DNA of 64,000 bases from Bacteroidia bacterium (GTDB lineage Bacteria; Bacteroidota; Bacteroidia; AKYH767-A; OLB10): NCBI GenBank assembly GCA_016788065.1, contig JAEUTI010000096.1, positions 122,065 to 186,064 on the forward strand. Reading direction: 5' to 3'. A program made the position numbers and the translations under genes. A model generated the notes under the pieces. That model did not search any database. It was not told the DNA's origin and saw only the letters and a list, made by a program, of their open reading frames with translations. Positions 41,601 through 48,349 of the stretch are shown here, piece by piece. Position 1 is the first letter of the stretch; each line of letters begins with the position of its first letter.

Positions 41601-41923
41601 ACTCCTGCACCGATAGCTGCTAAGTCTTCTGTGGTTTCACCATTTGACCAAAGTATGTTAAATGGCAATGCTCCACCAGTAATTTCCATGTTAATAGATG
41701 CATCTGTGGCACCATTGCATGAAACAGCAAAGCCATTGTAATCACTTAATGAAAAAGTTAATGTAAAACTTGCTGCGTTACTAGCAACCGGTACATCTGG
41801 TTTTGGATTTGCTTGAACTGCAACACTAAAAAAAAGTGCTAACATGCAACAAACTGTTGCAGCAAGTATTCTTATCCTGATGTTAAAATTGTGATAAAAC
41901 TTAATAGGGTAATAAAAACTCAT
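32630..41923 (-). CDS. Giant SprB-repeat adhesin with T9SS type B C-terminal domain
   Basis: A 3097-residue cell-surface protein. A signal peptide (about 18-38, ending VQANP) is followed by about 37 SprB repeats (about 45-2830), each near 75 residues with the pattern CNG..xGxIxIxxxGGxxPYTYLWSNG...LxAGTYTVTVTDxxxC. Repeats alternate between two types, so the real unit is a pair of 150 residues. Two PKD/Ig-like domains follow (about 2840-3005; IGSGYWLIVSGSATF and FGFGYWQIVNSDATI). The end is a type B gliding-motility-type C-terminal domain (LPNGFTPNGDGKNDYFFVKG, YNRWGNQVWE, LAAGTYFVIFK). It is exported by the T9SS with the SprF-family gene immediately downstream. The role is probably adhesion or gliding-type motility; the rest of the gliding machinery is not in this window. 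Confidence 0.92.
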   Translation of the reverse strand: MSFYYPIKFYHNFNIRIRILAATVCCMLALFFSVAVQANPKPDVPVASNAASFTLTFSLSDYNGFAVSCNGATDASINMEITGGALPFNILWSNGETTEDLAAIGAGVYVVTVIDAAQDTVVDSVEVLQPPPININVVSVSNVTCFSFDDGSISLEVVGGLGPYVYGWSNGELSEDIDSLGPGTYLLNLTDVNNCPAQVDTVITEPEIIRPNFAVTDANGAPNGEITCTPTGGTGGYSFLWSTSDITSGLTGLLPGTFTVTITDNSGCSIVADTVVQNALGACQIVTDSVFNVSCNGGNDGAIYIDVFAAIPVVLYQWSNGAITQDVTNLIAGTYTVTITDLSLCTATQSFVITEPDLLELSITQQEATCATANGELNTTFTGGTGPVTYLWSDGSTNASLTNLLAGNYTCTITDSLGCTDVETIQLNAIDPPQIIVDSVQNVLCNGGSTGAIFISVQDGTAPFDYLWSNGAIVDDINGLQAGTYTVTVTDADLCTATLPVTITEPLALNDSVQITNAACGLNNGSITVFPYDGTSPYTYLWSNTQTTATISSLTAGTYTVTITDANLCTRQRTATVLNSGSPVIAIDSVRAVRCNGGATGGVFISASGGVTPYTYLWSNGAITQDISNVVAGTYTVTVTDASLCSSTQSAIVTQPVALNDSVQVTNATCGLNNGSITVFPYNGTSPYTYLWSNAQTSSTISSLAAGSYTVTITDANLCTRQRTSTVINTGSPVIAVDSVRAVRCNGGATGGVFISASGGVSPYTYIWSNGAITQDISNVVAGTYTVTVRDANLCSSTQSAIVTQPVALNDSVQVTNATCGLNNGSITVFPYNGTSPYTYLWSNTQTTATISSLAAGSYTVTITDANLCTRQRTSTVLNTGSPVIAVDSVRAVRCNGGATGGVFISASGGVTPYTYLWSNGAITQDINNVVAGTYTVTVRDANLCSSTQSAIVTQPVALNDSVQVTNATCGSNNGSITVFPYNGTSPYTYLWSNTQTTATISSLAAGSHTVTITDANLCTRQRTSTVLNTGSPIIAVDSVRAVRCNGGATGGVFISASGGVSPYTYLWSNGAITQDISNVVAGTYTVTVRDANLCSSTQSAIVTQPLALNDSVQVTNATCGSTNGSITIFPFAGTGPYTYLWNTAQTTQTISGLSAAVYSVTVTDANLCTKQRSVNVSNIGAPVIVADSVRNARCSGTATGGVFISVSGGLSPYTYLWSNGAVTQDINNVVAGTYTVTVTDFSSCQAIFDTTITQPAVLADSVQFSPATCGVANGSATIFSYGGTAPYTYLWNSGQTTSSISGLTPGVYTATIRDFNLCVKTRTVTIANATGPSVVVDSIRNVSCFGGATGAVYISILGGTAPRTALWSNGAVTFDLVNVIAGTYTVTATDANGCTATASGTVTQPLALNDSVQVTSPTCGQNNGSIAVFPFGGTSPYTYLWNTGATTSSLSNLASGTYTVTVRDARLCSKIRTTTVSAIGLPVAVIDSVRNVNCNGNATGAVYISVNGGLAPFTYLWSNGALTQDITNVLAGNYTVTVTDANLCTSVADSTVSQPSALLAPVSTNSATCGLANGSATVTPSGGAGTYTYLWSNGQTTATINSLAAGSYTVTVRDANLCTKSAVAVVGNISGPVGVIDSVRNVRCNGASTGAIFISVSGSATPFSYLWSNGALTQDLLNVIAGTYTVTITDTNSCSSTLSATIGQSPALNDSIQVASANCGAPTGNATVFPYGGTPPYTVLWSNGQTTNTIFNLVAGTYTVTVTDGFGCTKVDFANISSTGGPVVAVDSIRNVRCFGGTTGGIFITVTGGTNPYTYLWSNGALTQDLTNVGAGTYTVTITDFNNCIVIFSGTITQPTQLQDSMIVTNATCGLSNGAITTVAFGGTNPYTYLWNTGAGTATISNLAAGTYTVTVTDNNGCTLINTATVSGVGGPTAVIDSVDNVSCFGLNNGAIYITPSGGTIPYTYLWTGGAITQDLTNVVSGTYTVTVRDFNNCTTTLSGIISQPSVLNDSASVTPEACGSANGEITVYPFGGTAPYDVLWNTGDITTTISGLTSGTYTVTITDLNNCTKVSSYVVALSGAPQITLDSLVNVSCNGLSDGGIYVSVNGGTIPYTYQWSNGQITQDISSLQAGNYSLIVADNFVCRDTAFFTVTEPDALQDSLNFNPATCNLANGSAKVFPYGGTPGYSYLWSNGQTNQTAVNLAPGLYIVTVTDDNSCTLIDSVTITAVPAQVIQIDSVFDVSCNGLADGSVYITVNGSAPAYTYLWSNGAVTQDVTGLGPGNYTVTVTAAGCSVIQSFVIAEPDILVNDSTVVVDAFCSQSNGSVTVYPSGGIGPYSYLWSDGQLTQSATNLASGTYTVTVSDFNGCSITVSGIVNDIGGPTAVVDSVVDVKCFGAATGAIYLTLTGGTTPYTYLWSNGANTEDVTGLIAGNYSVTITDGGLCQQNQSFVIIEPTALADSATVVDATCGGSNGSITIYPYGGTPGYSYLWNTGSVSQTINTLSANSYTVTITDLNGCTKNATYTVNNIGGPVIAVDSVVNVKCFGASTGGIYITVSGGALPYTYLWSNLTQVQDLTGVVAGAYTVTVTDQNSCTATYSNTLTQPTDITSSFVVNDATCNGNNGSITTTINGGVPGYDFLWSTGAITPNIGGLAAGVYTLTVTDANGCDKVFSPTISNISAPEITVIDSGSVTCAGANDGFIIVNVSGGTFPYTYGWSNTSQTGNQITNLPGDLTYTLTITDATGCVAIQSVYIDEPDPISINAFVPVLNGTFNLTCNGSNDGSIQVLPSGGTQPYTYLWSNFAQTDSIGSLAAGIYTVTVTDAQGCTGSSSYTLTQPPLLISNAGPNKVICGINSDTLAANPPAIGSGYWLIVSGSATFADSTQANTVVTNLANGANVFQWVVTDGICSAFSQVVISYNTQIQAIAGVNRDICADSVLLNATAPQFGFGYWQIVNSDATIADSTSAVTIATGLNPGPNVFKWIVINGTCSDSADLVIFVKDPSECIETLELPNGFTPNGDGKNDYFFVKGLDDYPDNSIVVYNRWGNQVWEKSGYRNDWDGVNEKGEPLAAGTYFVIFKVRSINRIITTYVDIRR
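33631..41730 (-). repeat. Tandem 450-bp coding repeats of the giant adhesin
   Basis: Equivalent positions recur every 450 bp exactly from 34081 to 41281 (for example 36331, 36781, 37231, 37681, 38131, 38581, 39031, 39481, 39931, 40381, 40831). Each unit codes for two SprB repeats. The copies from about 38581 to 40380 are the closest: 6 mismatches in the first 120 aligned columns between the units at 38581 and 39031. Units at either end are strongly diverged but keep the same length. The region left of 34081 loosely continues the pattern with small insertions. Confidence 0.9.
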
Positions 41924-41980
41924 TTATAGTGATAGCTTTTTCCGGTGACCTGAGATGTGAATGGTGCAAATTTCGGCAAA

Positions 41981-42011
41981 CAAAGGTACAAAATTAGACT
42001 GTAGAGGTCAA
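41981..42011 (-). promoter_or_regulatory. Bacteroidota-type promoter for the adhesin cassette
   Basis: On the minus strand: TTG (42011-42009), 20-base spacer, TACCTTTG (41988-41981). The same -7 sequence and spacing occur in the serS promoter. It predicts a start near 41974 and a leader of about 50 nt before the adhesin ATG. Confidence 0.8.
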
Positions 42012-42104
42012 TTTTAGAATGAAAATTACCAAAAATGCAAGTTAATCATTTGATTAACAAACGCTTACACAAAATAAAACAACAAGGATGTAATGTATTG
42101 ATAA

Positions 42105-43478
42105 TTAAATAGATCCGGTTAAAAATCCGGGCATAAATCCAAGAATCAAACTGAGAATTACAGTCAGCCAAAGCACTGCATTTTGGGAGTTACTGAACTG
42201 AATCTGAGTCGATTCACGATCGGCAGGTTGGAACATGGCAATGATAATGCGGAAATAATAGTACACACCGATCAGGGAACTCAGAACCCCAACCAAAACC
42301 AGCCAGGTATATCCGCTTTCAATAGCAGAAAGGAACACATAATATTTGGCGAAAAAGCCGGCAACCGGAGGTATCCCGGCAAGGGAAAGCATGGTTATTG
42401 TAATGAGGATGGCAGGAATTTTATTTACGCTGGAAAAGCCACGCAACGAATTTATCATTTCATTTCCGTTCGTTGTCATTGATACAAGTAACGTAAATAT
42501 GCTTAAGGATCCGATTGCATATGCGGCAGTGTACAATAATAGAGCGCCATCTGAATTCTGATTCATTGCCACAATTGCCATAAGCATATAACCGGCATGT
42601 GAAATGCTGGAATAGGCAAGCATCCGTTTCAGACTTTTCTGGTAAACAGCAAGAATATTTCCGGCAAGCATACTTATTGCTGAGAAGATCGCCAGCATTG
42701 GAGCCCACCAATCGGCAATACCAGAGAAGCAGGTCATAAACAATCGCAAGAATGCAGCAAAGGCTGCAGTCTTTACCACTGTTGCCATGTATGCAGTTAC
42801 AGGTGTTGGTGCTCCTTCATAAACATCGGGAGCCCAGAAATGAAATGGTGCAGCAGAAATTTTGAATGCGAGTCCAACTATCATCAATAGAAGTCCGCCA
42901 TAAAACATTGCCGGTAGGTTCACCTTATTTGCGGAAACAAATCCTGCAAGTTCCTGCAAATTAAATGTACCTGTCACTCCATAAACTAATGCAATACCAA
43001 ATAACAGAAATCCGGTTGCAAATGCACCTAGCATAAAATACTTGAATCCGGATTCATTCGACCGCAACTCCATTTTATTGGATGCAGCCATAATGTACAT
43101 GGCAATTGAAAGAATTTCAATTCCTAAGAATAACATGGTTAAATCAGCAAAACTGACCATTACCACAGCACCTGCTAATGAAAAGCTGATGAGTGCTGTA
43201 TAATCAGCCTCATGTTCATGGTTACGGAGATATGCAGGATTTAATAAAAACCAAATGAAAGTTGTACCAATTAGTACCATTGAAAAAGCAATGGCATAAT
43301 TGTCCATGAACATCATATCATGGAAATAACGAATGTTACTCCCCCACTCCATTGCACAAAGCACCAGACCTGCAGCAAGTCCGGTTAATGCCAATGGATA
43401 AAGCACTTTCCGGAATCTCAGGATTTCCGACAACATGGCTATGACGCCAATTATGGTAAGTGCTATTAGGATATTCAT
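42105..43478 (-). CDS. nuoN: NADH-quinone oxidoreductase subunit N
   Basis: Antiporter-like proton-pumping membrane subunit of complex I, 457 residues with about 13-14 helices. The proton_antipo_M core shows APFHFWAPDVYEGAPTPVTAYM and KRMLAYSSISHAGYMLMAI, carrying the conserved Lys residues and Glu in FLGIEILSIAMYIM. It is the last gene of the nuoA-N operon, 17 bp after nuoM. I see no clear terminator in the 180 bp that follow. Confidence 0.96.
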   Translation of the reverse strand: MNILIALTIIGVIAMLSEILRFRKVLYPLALTGLAAGLVLCAMEWGSNIRYFHDMMFMDNYAIAFSMVLIGTTFIWFLLNPAYLRNHEHEADYTALISFSLAGAVVMVSFADLTMLFLGIEILSIAMYIMAASNKMELRSNESGFKYFMLGAFATGFLLFGIALVYGVTGTFNLQELAGFVSANKVNLPAMFYGGLLLMIVGLAFKISAAPFHFWAPDVYEGAPTPVTAYMATVVKTAAFAAFLRLFMTCFSGIADWWAPMLAIFSAISMLAGNILAVYQKSLKRMLAYSSISHAGYMLMAIVAMNQNSDGALLLYTAAYAIGSLSIFTLLVSMTTNGNEMINSLRGFSSVNKIPAILITITMLSLAGIPPVAGFFAKYYVFLSAIESGYTWLVLVGVLSSLIGVYYYFRIIIAMFQPADRESTQIQFSNSQNAVLWLTVILSLILGFMPGFLTGSI

Positions 43479-43495
43479 TACTGACAGTTATAATT

Positions 43496-44956
43496 TTACA
43501 TGGATACAACACCGGCCTTTGCAAGAATTGCCGATAATGATGGTCCGGCAATATCTAATAACGGCTTTGGATATACGCCATTAACAATGACTAGTGCAAC
43601 TATGATATACAGAAGTATTTTTTCGTTTGATGTCAATGCTCTGAACGACTTTGAAGCTTCACCGGCTTCTCCCAACATAATTCGTTGATAAGCTCTTAAC
43701 ATATAAACAGCTCCAAAGATGACTGTAAGTCCGGCAAATAATGCCAGCCATCCACTATATTGGAACACTCCATTTAAGAGCATGAACTCACCAACAAATC
43801 CATTCGTCAAAGGCAATGCAACACTTCCTAACAAAATGATGGTAAATGTGATTGCAAACGGAGACGATACATGAGCAATTCCGCCCATATCTTTCATTTC
43901 ACGATTACCATACCGATCAATTAAAATATCGGCAATAAAGAAGAGTCCGACCGCATTAACACCATGACTCAACATTTGGAATACGGCGCCTTGCATGCCC
44001 ATCATATTCATCGAAAATATTCCGGCAGCAATCAAACCAACGTGAGCAATACTTGAATAAGCTATTAATCGCTTGAAATCTTTTTGTGCAATCGCCATTG
44101 CAGAAGCATAAACAATTCCTACAACTGACAGTCCCATCGCTAACCATGCCCACTCTGCAATTCCGGCCGGGATCACAGGAACCATCCAGCGAATGATTCC
44201 ATAAAGACCCATTTTCAACATGATACCTGAAAGTAACATGGTACCCTGAGTTGGTGCGTTGGTGTAGGTATCAGGCTGCCATGTGTGTAATGGGAAGATT
44301 GGAATTTTAATTGCAAACGCCAGGAAGAAGCCCCAGAATATCCATCCTTGTTGTGATGGTGTTAATGCAAGGTCATAGAAACTATCCAGACTAAAAGTAT
44401 GTGGTAATGGCGTTTGAAGATAGAGATATATCAAGGCCACCAGCATGAACAAACTTCCCGATAAGGTATAAATGAAAAATTTCAGTGTGATACGGATTCT
44501 GTCGGCACCACCCCAAAGAAGGCAAATAAACCAAATTGGCAACAGTGCAAGTTCCCAGAAAATATAAAATAAAAATCCATCCAATGATGTGAATACACCA
44601 ACCAGTGCAAACTGCATCAGAAATATCAGACTGTAGAAATTTTTGAAATCAACAATATCACGATCGAATGTGGAGAATATGATAATCGGCACCAGTACGT
44701 TGGTCAGCAATACCATCAGCAGGCTCAATCCATCCATACCAACTTTAAAGCTGATCCCCATGCTTTCAACCCACCACTTATCAAAAACAAACTGCATTCC
44801 GCCGTTCGGATCAAACATGGTAGCATGCCAGATTGTTGCGGCTAATGGTAAAAACGAAAGCAGCAATGCAACACGTGCAGCCGACTTTTTATCAGATACC
44901 ATCCGAATCAAAAGCATTCCCACCAGGGGTAATAAGATCATCAATAATGATAACAT
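43496..44956 (-). CDS. nuoM: NADH-quinone oxidoreductase subunit M
   Basis: Antiporter-like subunit of complex I, 486 residues and about 14 membrane helices. Conserved blocks include FYIFWELALLPIWFICLLWGG with the key Glu, PLHTWQPDTYTNAPTQGTML and KRLIAYSSIAHVGLIAAGIF. It pumps protons together with NuoL and NuoN. It lies between nuoL (7-bp gap upstream) and nuoN. Confidence 0.97.
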   Translation of the reverse strand: MLSLLMILLPLVGMLLIRMVSDKKSAARVALLLSFLPLAATIWHATMFDPNGGMQFVFDKWWVESMGISFKVGMDGLSLLMVLLTNVLVPIIIFSTFDRDIVDFKNFYSLIFLMQFALVGVFTSLDGFLFYIFWELALLPIWFICLLWGGADRIRITLKFFIYTLSGSLFMLVALIYLYLQTPLPHTFSLDSFYDLALTPSQQGWIFWGFFLAFAIKIPIFPLHTWQPDTYTNAPTQGTMLLSGIMLKMGLYGIIRWMVPVIPAGIAEWAWLAMGLSVVGIVYASAMAIAQKDFKRLIAYSSIAHVGLIAAGIFSMNMMGMQGAVFQMLSHGVNAVGLFFIADILIDRYGNREMKDMGGIAHVSSPFAITFTIILLGSVALPLTNGFVGEFMLLNGVFQYSGWLALFAGLTVIFGAVYMLRAYQRIMLGEAGEASKSFRALTSNEKILLYIIVALVIVNGVYPKPLLDIAGPSLSAILAKAGVVSM

Positions 44957-44963
44957 GCCTTTG

Positions 44964-46862
44964 TCAGATAATCATTTTAAATACGAACATAAGAATAACC
45001 GCAATTACCATTGCAATAATATATAAACCAATGTGGCCCGATTGCACAAGTCTGAGTACACCGGAAGCACCATTAGTGAGATAACCAAATGAGTTTACAA
45101 TTCGATCGATAAATCCTTTTTCAATCCAGTTGTAAGAAAACGACGATAATACATTGAGTGGCTTTGTGATGAATGTGTTGTAGAACTCATCGACATAAAA
45201 TTTGTTGGCCAACACATTTTGAAATCCTGTCACCAGATGATCAGCTTTAGGGACATGTGCATCTTTAACATATTTATTGTAGACTAAATAAATGATTACG
45301 ATCAACAACACCATTGAAGAGCCTATCAATGTATATTCAAATGTATGTGATGCATGACCATGGGCATACAGATCGGCCCATCCTGTCACGGGCTCCAGAA
45401 AATTATTAAGGAAATGCGGCATGTGGAAAATTTCAGGCATACCAAGGAAACCACCAACTGTACTCAACACAGCAAGAACCATCAATGGTATTGTCATTGA
45501 TATTGGCGACTCATGTAAATGTTCCTGTTGATGTTTACTGCCTCTGAATTCACCATGAAAAGTAAGGTAATACAAACGGAACATGTACACAGCAGTTAGT
45601 ATGGCTGAAATTGCTAAAATTCCAAATATCAAATAAGAGTGTGTCCATGCACCGGCAAGAATTTCATCTTTTGAGAAGAAACCTGCAAAAGGTGGAGCTC
45701 CCGCAATTGCAAGCGTACCTATCAAGAAAGTTAAATGCGTTACCGGTAATGCTTTTTTCAAGCCACCCATTTTACGAATATCCTGCTCGCCACCCATAGC
45801 ATGGATTACGCTTCCTGCACACAGGAATAAAAGCGCTTTAAAGAATGCATGCGTTACCACATGGAAAAGTGCTGTGGTATAATCACCTACTCCAAGAGCA
45901 ACAAACATAAATCCTAACTGACTTACGGTAGAATATGCGAGTACTTTCTTTATATCATTTTGCTTCAGGCCAATTAATCCGGCCATCAATGCTGTCAATA
46001 ATCCCACAAAAGCAACGATTTCGGAACTGAATGGAGCCATTACATAAAGTACATTCGACCTCACCACCATATAAATACCGGCTGTTACCATCGTTGCTGC
46101 ATGGATCAATGCTGAAACAGGAGTTGGTCCTGCCATTGCATCGGGCAACCAGGTATATAATGGTATTTGAGCACTTTTACCCATAGCACCAACAAAGAGC
46201 AATAAGGTAATTGCAGTCAACACCGGTTGATCAAATGTCATTTGACGAGCGCCGGCAAAAACAGTATCGTATTCCAAAGAACCGAATGTCTGGAAAATAA
46301 GGAACATACCCAGCAGGAAGCCCAGATCTCCAATACGATTCATGATGAATGCTTTCTTTGCAGCATCGTTATATGCATTGTTCTTAAACCAGAAACCAAT
46401 CAACAGGTAAGAGCAAAGACCAACACCTTCCCAACCTACGAACATGAGCACGTAGCTTGAGCCAAGCACTAGCAACAACATAAAAAACACGAACAGATTC
46501 AGATATGCAAAATATCGTGCATAATCTTCTTCTTCATGCATGTAGCCAATAGAATAAACATGAATTAAAAAGCCAACTCCGGTAATAACCAGTAACATAA
46601 CAATTGAAAGTCTGTCAACCAGAAAACCAAAGTCAAGTGTAAATGAACCGGCTGAAAGCCATTCAAAATAATCGGCTTTAATCACCACATTGGGATCAGC
46701 CATTAACGTTCCGAATGCGCCAATGGAAATGATAAAACTTCCAAGCACAGACAAGGAAGCAATCCAGCCACTTACAGAACGGGGCACGTTTTTATTTCCG
46801 ATCCCATTGATCAGAAATCCAAGTAGCGGTAGGATTGGTATTAACCAGATTAAATTAGTCAC
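44964..46862 (-). CDS. nuoL: NADH-quinone oxidoreductase subunit L
   Basis: Largest antiporter-like complex I subunit, 632 residues. The core includes YMHEEEDYARYFAYLNLFVF, VGWEGVGLCSYLLIGFW, PLYTWLPDAMAGPTPVSALI and KKVLAYSTVSQLGFMFVALG. The C-terminal part supplies the long lateral helix characteristic of NuoL. The start codon is GTG: reading upstream in frame gives no ATG, GTG or TTG before a stop at 46899-46901, so GTG is the only standard start near the conserved N-terminus. Confidence 0.96.
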   Translation of the reverse strand: MTNLIWLIPILPLLGFLINGIGNKNVPRSVSGWIASLSVLGSFIISIGAFGTLMADPNVVIKADYFEWLSAGSFTLDFGFLVDRLSIVMLLVITGVGFLIHVYSIGYMHEEEDYARYFAYLNLFVFFMLLLVLGSSYVLMFVGWEGVGLCSYLLIGFWFKNNAYNDAAKKAFIMNRIGDLGFLLGMFLIFQTFGSLEYDTVFAGARQMTFDQPVLTAITLLLFVGAMGKSAQIPLYTWLPDAMAGPTPVSALIHAATMVTAGIYMVVRSNVLYVMAPFSSEIVAFVGLLTALMAGLIGLKQNDIKKVLAYSTVSQLGFMFVALGVGDYTTALFHVVTHAFFKALLFLCAGSVIHAMGGEQDIRKMGGLKKALPVTHLTFLIGTLAIAGAPPFAGFFSKDEILAGAWTHSYLIFGILAISAILTAVYMFRLYYLTFHGEFRGSKHQQEHLHESPISMTIPLMVLAVLSTVGGFLGMPEIFHMPHFLNNFLEPVTGWADLYAHGHASHTFEYTLIGSSMVLLIVIIYLVYNKYVKDAHVPKADHLVTGFQNVLANKFYVDEFYNTFITKPLNVLSSFSYNWIEKGFIDRIVNSFGYLTNGASGVLRLVQSGHIGLYIIAMVIAVILMFVFKMII

Positions 46863-46890
46863 TTCAGTTTTATTACCAGAAGAAATGGCA

Positions 46891-47214
46891 TTACCATTTC
46901 AATTTATTTAAAATATCGATATCAACACTTTTCACATTTCTGTAGATCATAACCAGAATGGCTAAACCGACAGCAACTTCGGCAGCAGCAACAGCCATAA
47001 TAAAGAATACCATTACCTGACCACCCGGATCGGAATGCATGGTTGAAAATGCTACCAACAACAAATTTACGGCATTCAGCATAAGCTCAATACACATAAA
47101 AATAATGATGGTATTTCTTCTGAACATTACACCCATTACGCCAATGGCAAACAGTATTGCTGCCAGCATGACATAATTATTAATGTGTACCAATTCAAGT
47201 ATGGAAGATCCCAT
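46891..47214 (-). CDS. nuoK: NADH-quinone oxidoreductase subunit K
   Basis: Small membrane subunit of complex I, 107 residues and three helices, with the conserved glutamates in [17 protein letters not shown] and [18 protein letters not shown] that belong to the E-channel proton path. Its ATG overlaps the nuoJ stop by one base (TGATG), so translation is probably coupled. Confidence 0.97.
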   Translation of the reverse strand: MGSSILELVHINNYVMLAAILFAIGVMGVMFRRNTIIIFMCIELMLNAVNLLLVAFSTMHSDPGGQVMVFFIMAVAAAEVAVGLAILVMIYRNVKSVDIDILNKLKW

Positions 47215-47711
47215 CAGTCAAGTTCTTTTTTTCCGATCATGGTTGCACCAATCATTGCGGTCAGAAACAACAATGCTGATACTTCGAAAGGCAACATATA
47301 TTTATCATAAAGCACCATTCCAAGATTTTTCACCATCCCTACCTGAGAATCAGGAGATGCGGATAATTGCAAACCGTCGGTACTTTTGAGCACACTAACT
47401 AATACTAGTAATAAGAGACCACCGGAAACTACAGCTGCTATTTTACCTGCAGAGGTCTTATGAGGCTCCGATTCGGCATTCAAATTCAATAACATGATTA
47501 CGAAAAGGAACAAAACCATGATAGCTCCGGCATATACAATAATATGTACTGCGGCCAGAAACTGAGCATTCAGCAAAATGTAATGACCTGCAATGGTAAA
47601 GAAGCAGAAAATCAGGGATAGCACGCTGTGCACAGGCTTTCGCGAGAACACCACCATCATCGCACTGAAGATGGAGAGAAAGGCAAGGACAAAGAAGGCA
47701 ATTTTAGACAT
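47214..47711 (-). CDS. nuoJ: NADH-quinone oxidoreductase subunit J
   Basis: Membrane subunit of complex I, 165 residues with five helices. The conserved third helix [20 protein letters not shown] includes the flexible pi-bulge segment AGAIMVLF thought to couple quinone chemistry to proton movement. It lies 86 bp downstream of nuoI, the largest gap in the operon, which contains a small hairpin (47754-47780). Confidence 0.96.
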   Translation of the reverse strand: MSKIAFFVLAFLSIFSAMMVVFSRKPVHSVLSLIFCFFTIAGHYILLNAQFLAAVHIIVYAGAIMVLFLFVIMLLNLNAESEPHKTSAGKIAAVVSGGLLLLVLVSVLKSTDGLQLSASPDSQVGMVKNLGMVLYDKYMLPFEVSALLFLTAMIGATMIGKKELD

Positions 47712-47753
47712 TTAGTATCAGCCTGATTTCTACAATATTGTTTTGTTTCAATC

Positions 47754-47780
47754 CGGGTGCGAAAATAGGAATTACACCCG
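47754..47780 (-). other. Hairpin in the nuoI-nuoJ gap
   Basis: Six-base stem CGGGTG / CACCCG with a 15-base loop and no T-tract. It is not a typical terminator; it could be an mRNA processing or stability element inside the operon. Confidence 0.35.
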
Positions 47781-47797
47781 ACTCCTTAAAATAATAA

Positions 47798-48349
47798 TTA
47801 ATTTTTACGATGAGCTTTTAAGCGACCGGAAATATCGACCCGTTTATCGGCTTCAACCGGCTCCACCAATTTATCTTTACCAAAGATGAATCCCTGGCGT
47901 TCATAACCTGAATGCACAATTTTGTCGGTCAGGAAGATAGCTTCCTTAGGGCAAGCTTCTTCGCACAATCCGCAGAAGATGCATCTCAGCATATTGATCT
48001 CATAAACAGAGGCGTACTTCTCTTCCCGATACAATTTCTCTTCACCGGGTTTTCTTTCAGCGGCAGTCATAGTAATGGCTTCTGCGGGACAAGCCACAGC
48101 GCATAATCCACATGCCGTACAGTTCTCCCGTCCCTGTTCATCACGCTTCAAAACATGGTGTCCCCGGTAAACCGGGGTAAACTGGCGCTGCACTTCCGGG
48201 TAACTGATTGTAGTCTTTTTGCGGAAGAAGTGCTTGAAAGTAATGAATAGTCCACCCAGAATGGCCGGCAAATACAGACGCTCTGCCAGACTCATCTCTT
48301 TCCTGACTACTACTTTCGATCTATTGGTTAATTGCATCGTTGAGCTCAT
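47798..48349 (-). CDS. nuoI: NADH-quinone oxidoreductase subunit I
   Basis: Peripheral-arm subunit of 183 residues carrying clusters N6a and N6b. The two 4Fe-4S motifs are CTACGLCAVACPAEA and CIFCGLCEEACPKEA, both with four cysteines. The N-terminal amphipathic segment LYLPAILGGLFITFKHFFRK packs against the membrane arm. Its start overlaps the nuoH stop by one base. Confidence 0.97.
   Translation of the reverse strand: MSSTMQLTNRSKVVVRKEMSLAERLYLPAILGGLFITFKHFFRKKTTISYPEVQRQFTPVYRGHHVLKRDEQGRENCTACGLCAVACPAEAITMTAAERKPGEEKLYREEKYASVYEINMLRCIFCGLCEEACPKEAIFLTDKIVHSGYERQGFIFGKDKLVEPVEADKRVDISGRLKAHRKN

Noticed and set aside
32630-41923. Regularly spaced near-identical sequences resembling a repeat array such as CRISPR
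   Set aside because: The repeats are in one long open frame coding for SprB modules, with 450-bp units and no short repeat/spacer structure.
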